From Mugil cephalus (Eukaryota; Chordata; Actinopteri; Mugiliformes; Mugilidae): a DNA stretch of 64,000 nucleotides. The DNA lies in the NCBI RefSeq assembly GCF_022458985.1, contig NC_061786.1:20342974-20406973 (forward strand), written 5' to 3'. Below the pieces are notes generated by a model. It did not search any database, had not been told where the DNA came from, and saw only the letters and a list, made by a program, of their open reading frames with translations. Each line of letters opens with the position of its first letter. The first letter of the stretch is position 1. The position numbers were made by a program, and so were the translations under genes. Positions 59,801-64,000 of this stretch are shown piece by piece.

Positions 59801-61891
59801 CGTGGTGATGTTACAGACCTCAGATGATGGCGCTCTCGCATGGCCACGGTTTGAAACTCTGTCGTGTTGTTGTTTCTGCTGCAGGGAAAAAGAGGCTTCA
59901 CCTGGAGGACCCTCTCTTACAGCCATGTGCCCTTCTGTAAAAGACAAAGTGCTCTTCACAGACGTCTCGGAAGCAGAAGAAACAACACTGCCGCTGCTGT
60001 CTGGCACGCCAACATCTTTCTGTAAGAGCTCCAGGAGATGTTTCGCACGAACATCCTTATTCAGAAAGAAAGTCTCATCTTCGACAGCCTCTCCTACTGG
60101 CTTGTCTGGAGGATTAGGTCTCGTCTCTGGCTCCTTTATTCTGCTACCCGTTTCATCTCTTGGTGGTGTTTCCTGTCTGTCATCAGCTGAAGAAGTATTT
60201 TCCTCTTGTTTGCCTTGGTCCCTGGGTGACAAACTGTGCGGAGAGAGGGAAGAGCAGCTGATTTCTCCCTCCTCAGAAAGAATGGTTGCCTGGGCCAAAG
60301 GGTGCTGAGATAATGAGCCACATTCAGAGACATGAGCGGTGTGGTCCTGGAGTGGAAAGTGAAACCTCTCTGATGCCATGGAAATGTCAGGGTATGCTCT
60401 TGAAAAAGTAAACAAATTGATTAAATACATTTATTACTATTCAAGTGTTGCATAAAATCGTGTCCTTCTTACCTTAAAGGGGCAAATTCAGTGTCACTTT
60501 GTTGGAATAAAGAATATTCAGGGAAGTTATGTCCTACTCCCGAGGCTGCAGGCAGCAGTGAAAGGGCTGGAGACAAATTACTGTCCTGAAATTCTGATGA
60601 CACACAAAATGCTGAATGTTATCCACATGAAGAAACATCCACAAGCCACCACTGCCTGCAATAATAACTTTATTTGATGTGTATACCTAGCTGCAAAGAG
60701 TGTCCCCCTGGCTGCTGGAGCACCGGGTCATTTGTTTTTAGCCTGGGCTGCCTCTGGTCTTCGCCAGCACTTTGTTGGCTTATAAGTGTTTGTTCAACAG
60801 GCCGATTCACATCGTCATCTGCTGACAAGTGAGGAGATGCAGCCGCCCTCTGTGGACAGTCATCAGACACATGTTTACATCCCACAGTATCCCGGTTTGT
60901 ATTAGAGTACTGCAGATAGCAGGCTGGAAACTAGGCTTGTTCAGGTTTCATAAATCATAATTATTATGTGGAGCAAGTAACGGACACACACAACATCTAT
61001 GGCATTTGTGCCAATTGAGAAAGACACTTTAATCTTCTTTGGCTTCTGCAATTTTTCCCTTATTTATTTTGCAAGGTTGGCACTTTCTTCTTAATCTAAA
61101 CGAATGTCTAATGACAGTGGCTTTAAAGTTTGTGAAGATCTTGAAGATTCATTTTAATAAAGCTGGCCTGACTATCTGTAATTTACATTCAAATAGCTTA
61201 GAATAAAGCCACAGATTTCACTGTCAGGATTATTATAATTGCCCTCTTTGTTTTTGTGATTTATTGAATAGCATTTAAACTTTTCAGCTTCTCTGTTTTG
61301 GGAGAAACATGTGGATTCGTGTCTCAGAAATAAATTCAAGGTGAAGCTCATCACTTTTTAATGGGTTTGTTTTTGTTTGTTGCTTTGTACATGATTCCCA
61401 ATCTAAACAAGGGTCTAATGACAGGGGGGAAACTGTTAAGACTTCTAAGATTAAAGCGGATCTGACGATCTGTACATTTAAATAGCTTCTGACAAACCAG
61501 CGTTGACAGGCAAAGTAAACAATAAACGCCAACTAGGAGCAACAGGTTTCCGTTGCTCTGCGTTTCTGCATAATGTATTGTTACCGTACATTTGCAGTCG
61601 AGTTGAAGCCAATTATCCGTGCTAATACTATCTTCAACAATAAAGACCACCTGTTTTGTTCAATATATTATGTTTAAATGGAGTCACGTTCGGGGTTTAG
61701 TGGATAAATAACTTAGCAAAAGCGGTTAGCACTTAGCTGATTAGCTAACGACAACGGCCAACGTTGGGTAAAGCTGACCCAGATTTACCGCGGTAAAAAA
61801 AATACGTGAGGGCGAACTAAAGGCGGCCCGAATGATCGTTTTAGCACCGTAAACAAGTTAAAATCACAGAAATTACCTCCAGTGCTTCCAT
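49491..61891 (-). CDS. alms1: ALMS1 centrosome and basal body protein, 18 coding exons
   Basis: Exons in transcript order: 61891-61877, 60849-60687, 60611-60473, 60398-58607, 58478-58319, 58126-56978, 56665-56550, 56205-55269, 54821-54717, 54125-53970, 53208-52331, 52092-51975, 51778-51563, 51487-51219, 50847-50682, 50601-50544, 49733-49634, 49535-49491. The total is 6582 nt, giving 2193 aa, with all phases joining. ALMS1 sits at centrioles and cilium bases and is needed for cilium upkeep; loss causes Alstrom syndrome in people. Vertebrate-conserved landmarks read clearly: DTEFAPLRAYPDIS, DIDERIP-LYLHNLGIDQSPSTIL, PYKPRGSEELFYVPQ, STVDTARLIRAFG, LYPKGVSWF and the C-terminal ALMS motif. Much of the rest is Ser-rich and probably disordered. 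Human ALMS1 (about 4170 aa) is nearly twice as long, mainly from a tandem-repeat exon not seen here. Exon 3's acceptor is the least certain junction. Confidence 0.94.
51270..51293 (-). repeat. alms1: In-frame (Glu-Pro)n hexamer repeat in alms1
   Basis: GGTTCC-type hexamers encode EPEPEPEPEP on the minus strand, inside exon 51219-51487. Probably length-polymorphic. Confidence 0.7.
53302..53340. mobile_element. Solo terminal repeat of Tc1-like family A
   Basis: CAGTGGTCATAATGTTATGCCTGATTGGTGT matches the family A end. No body is visible. Located in an alms1 intron. Confidence 0.6.
58607..60398 (-). CDS. alms1: alms1 exon 4: largest coding exon
   Basis: 1792 nt, residues about 106-703, open throughout. 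Ser/Gln/Pro-rich with no internal repeats. It is in the gene position where mammals carry the exon of about 47-residue tandem repeats. It ends PKLQELDIDERIP, joining to LYLHNLGIDQ of exon 5. Confidence 0.93.
61877..61891 (-). CDS. alms1: alms1 exon 1 (MEALE) with start codon
   Basis: ATG GAA GCA CTG GAG, then GTAATT donor. It joins in phase 0 to RAAASPHL of exon 2 across a 1-kb intron. This is the only upstream ATG I found that joins an open exon 2, since exon 2's own frame has no in-exon ATG. Human ALMS1 also starts with ME but has a long acidic exon 1, absent here. Confidence 0.6.
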
Positions 61892-62090
61892 GTTGTTATT
61901 GGTGACAGCCCGCCACACTGAGCGCGGTTGGCTCAACCCTCGTATCCAAGGAACGTTGCTAGGAAATGTGAGAAGAAAAAAAAACACCCGGAAATGAGTG
62001 GGGGAGCGCGAAAGATCGTCTATTGCACAGAGTGATTCTTTGTCTGATAAAACGCGACGTGAATTCACAGCGGCCATCGTTCAAATTTCG
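61892..62090 (-). promoter_or_regulatory. alms1: alms1 promoter and 5'UTR
   Basis: A short GC-richer block containing an X-box-like GTTGCT-A-GGAAAT (61955-61967, one mismatch at the last base) about 65 bases upstream of the ATG. An ETS-like CCCGGAAAT (61987-61995) lies nearby. RFX-factor control of the mammalian ALMS1 promoter through an X-box is published. No TATA box seen. Confidence 0.6.
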
Positions 62091-62299
62091 ATAATGTTCT
62101 GTAATAATTGCACAATGCTGCTGATGCTACATGCTGATACATTTATTGAATAGTATTTAAACATTTCTGGCCCTCATTCTTGTCAGCTAAATGGCAGCAA
62201 CTTGAGTTACATTTTACTCAGAAATAAAACCGAGTTGACGCTCATCACTTTTTTTTTTTTTTGCAGCTATCACTACCCCTTAAAGTGGAGTAAAATTCA

Positions 62300-62400
62300 T
62301 CAGTACAATTCAATATCAGAATCAGAAATCGGAATCAGTATCAACTTTATTGGCCAAGTATTTGTGCATTTACAAGGAATTTGACTCCGGTCACTTTGTC
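62300..62400. mobile_element. Fish LINE-type dispersed repeat fragment
   Basis: CAGAATCAGAAATCGGAATCAG followed by CAACTTTATTGGCCAAGTAT and ACAAGGAATTTGACTCCGG. This is a very common fish repeat, read here as the complement of a LINE 3' end. Confidence 0.6.
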
Positions 62401-62849
62401 CACTTGTAAAAAAACACAGAACTTGAATAAACGTAGAAATTAAAGTAAAAATAAATAAATACATAGATAAAACTGAAAATAGAAATCTTTTAGCTGATGA
62501 GTCCACAAAAAGTAGGGGTGGATTAAATGTTGGAGATAATTATAAACATGATACAGCACTACACAGTCTCATAAATCACCAGTGATCATATTACATCATA
62601 TATAATTATAAATTAACCCACTATCAGGAGATTTAAAATCGGGTATAACATGTTAATTAACAGTCATAGCAACTTTTTACAAAAAGGAAAATGTGTCTGA
62701 AGATAAAAGGAAGCCAGTGTCAAAATGTGTCAGCCTGATGCTATTCTGAAATTGGATGCACTCTATGATTTAACTCTGCTGTCATAAAATAACAGTCAAA
62801 GTTTATTTCTAAAGCACATTTAAACACAACCTCAGTTGTACAGCCTGCA

Positions 62850-63285
62850 GGCGGCGTTTTGATGATGTTTCCAGCCCAATGAGGAACAAGGACCAGCAGA
62901 CTGAGAAACAGCTTTTTCCCCAGAGATGTGAACGAACTGAACTCTACCCCCCACTGACCCGTTCAAACCAATCCACTCTTCATTCGCTCTCTGACTAAAC
63001 TCAAATCCCACCTGTTTAAAATCGCTTACTCATTCCACCCTTAACTCCAACACTGCCCTACTTCTCCCTTCTGCATTTCCAAGTTTTATTTTATTCATGC
63101 TGTTTCATTAAATGATGCATATTGTCTGTCCGTTAATGCTTGAATGTTGCTTATTGTATGTTCTTGTATTTGGATGTTTGAATGCTGTTGTTTCTTTGTG
63201 TCCATCGATGTTTCTATTGTTGAATTCTCTGTTTCTTTCTGTAAAGTGTCCTTGGCTGACTTAAAAGGCGCTTCTTAAATAAAAT

Positions 63286-63333
<48 letters not shown>
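62850..63333 (+). mobile_element. LINE 3' end (L2-like) with (ATT)n tail
   Basis: The decayed frame has the ORF2 end (LRDVNELNST-like, then FKPIHSSFAL, LKSHLFKI). A 3' UTR follows with GTAAAGTGTCCTTGGC and AAAAGGCGC-TTAAATAAAATG, ending in a pure ATT tract at 63287-63333. Confidence 0.65.
63287..63333 (+). repeat. (ATT)n microsatellite
   Basis: About 15 units; the tail of the LINE above. Confidence 0.95.
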
Positions 63334-63334
<1 letters not shown>

Positions 63335-63354
63335 AGACTATTACCCCATCACCA

Positions 63355-63782
63355 GTGCACTACTGGACTGATCTTTCACACTTTAAATATACCAAATATT
63401 GCACTAGTTTAAGGTTAGGTAGCTATTGCTTATTATTTATACACAGTTTAATTCTAACTTTGCCTGTATTTTGTATTGCATAATTTGTCATCTGCCATTT
63501 CCTCTAGTATAAATTATGTTTTTGTTCCTGTGTATAGTCAGCTTACTTTAACGCATAAACATTCATAGTACCTTAAGTTAACATAAGATATCCCTGTATT
63601 CATATTTCCCCATTGAGGGATGAATAAAGGCTTATCTTATCAATCATTGTGTATATTTTGCTCACTCACCTGTACTTAGGTTTCATCTGCAAATATTGTA
63701 CATGTGCTATAAAACCAACCTGTACCATACCGCTTGTACTTGTGCATGTGTAATGACAATAAAATTGAATCTAATCTAATAT
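63355..63782 (+). mobile_element. LINE 3' UTR and tails
   Basis: Two tail-like ends in tandem: CCCCATTGAGGGATGAATAAAGG-TTATCTTATC near 63608-63645, then GTGTAATGACAATAAAATTGAATCTAATCTAAT near 63749-63780. Both are typical of fish non-LTR elements. No coding sequence remains. Confidence 0.55.
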
Positions 63783-64000
63783 AATGTACAGAAAGTTACA
63801 GTAGTCTAATGAGAAGTAATAAAAGCATCAAATAAGTCAGATTCGTTTCTCAGGAAGTCATTTGCTCACATGGTAGGTAAAAGATAACTGAAACTCACTA
63901 CAAAATAAAAGGGCTGTCTTCGATAGTACAGTACAAATACTGGTCAGTGCAGTTTGACCACAACAAGGAAAGGAGTACCTACTCTAACACAGGTAAACAA
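63783..64000. other. Window end, no gene seen
   Basis: AT-rich sequence without recognisable exons or repeats. Confidence 0.5.

Noticed and set aside
59787..60308. 173-codon plus-strand frame opposite alms1 exon 4
   Set aside because: Antisense shadow of Ser-rich alms1 coding sequence.

Overview
The window is vertebrate nuclear DNA, almost certainly from a teleost fish. It has spliced genes with GT-AG introns and proteins that read as orthologues of vertebrate genes. Its introns are packed with fish-type transposon relics: Tc1-like, hAT and other MITEs, L2/Rex1-like LINE tails, and long microsatellites. It contains no prokaryotic genes, CRISPR array, rRNA gene or convincing tRNA gene.

Layout, left to right. 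(1) 17-3816 (+): the last four coding exons of a ZIP8/ZIP14-type (SLC39 family) metal transporter whose 5' part lies outside the window. (2) 7341-8015 (+): a single-coding-exon NAT8/camello-type N-acetyltransferase, with a likely 5'UTR exon ending at 5817. (3) 13073-47501 (+): dctn1, the p150Glued subunit of dynactin. I could follow it through 31 coding exons whose phases all join, giving a predicted 1271 aa. An internal alternative first exon at 31616-31645 would start the shorter p135 form, which lacks the CAP-Gly domain. (4) 61891-49491 (-): alms1, the Alstrom syndrome centrosome/basal-body protein. Its 18 coding exons join in phase to a predicted 2193 aa and end in the ALMS motif. dctn1 and alms1 converge tail to tail, and their candidate poly(A) signals are only about 60 bp apart. 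(5) 61892-64000: the alms1 promoter, then repeat-rich DNA with LINE tails and an (ATT)n tract.

Biologically, dctn1 (dynein/microtubule transport, centrosome anchoring) and alms1 (centrosome and cilium base) are both microtubule-organising genes. ALMS1, NAT8 and DCTN1 also lie on the same human chromosome arm (2p13), so the block looks like old conserved synteny compacted in fish.

The most interesting signals are regulatory and splicing features. In dctn1, the p135 start exon overlaps an 18-nt p150 microexon, and the CAG codon of p135 doubles as the p150 splice acceptor. Four in-frame dctn1 microexons (21, 18, 21 and 12 nt) follow pyrimidine-rich tracts. A consensus RFX X-box lies about 0.85 kb upstream of the p135 start, and a near-identical core lies in the alms1 promoter. 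A hAT MITE with a perfect 8-bp target duplication is nested inside another MITE. I saw no wholly novel gene system. All exon calls come from reading splice sites and reading frames by eye. Comparisons with human proteins are from memory, and no alignment was run.
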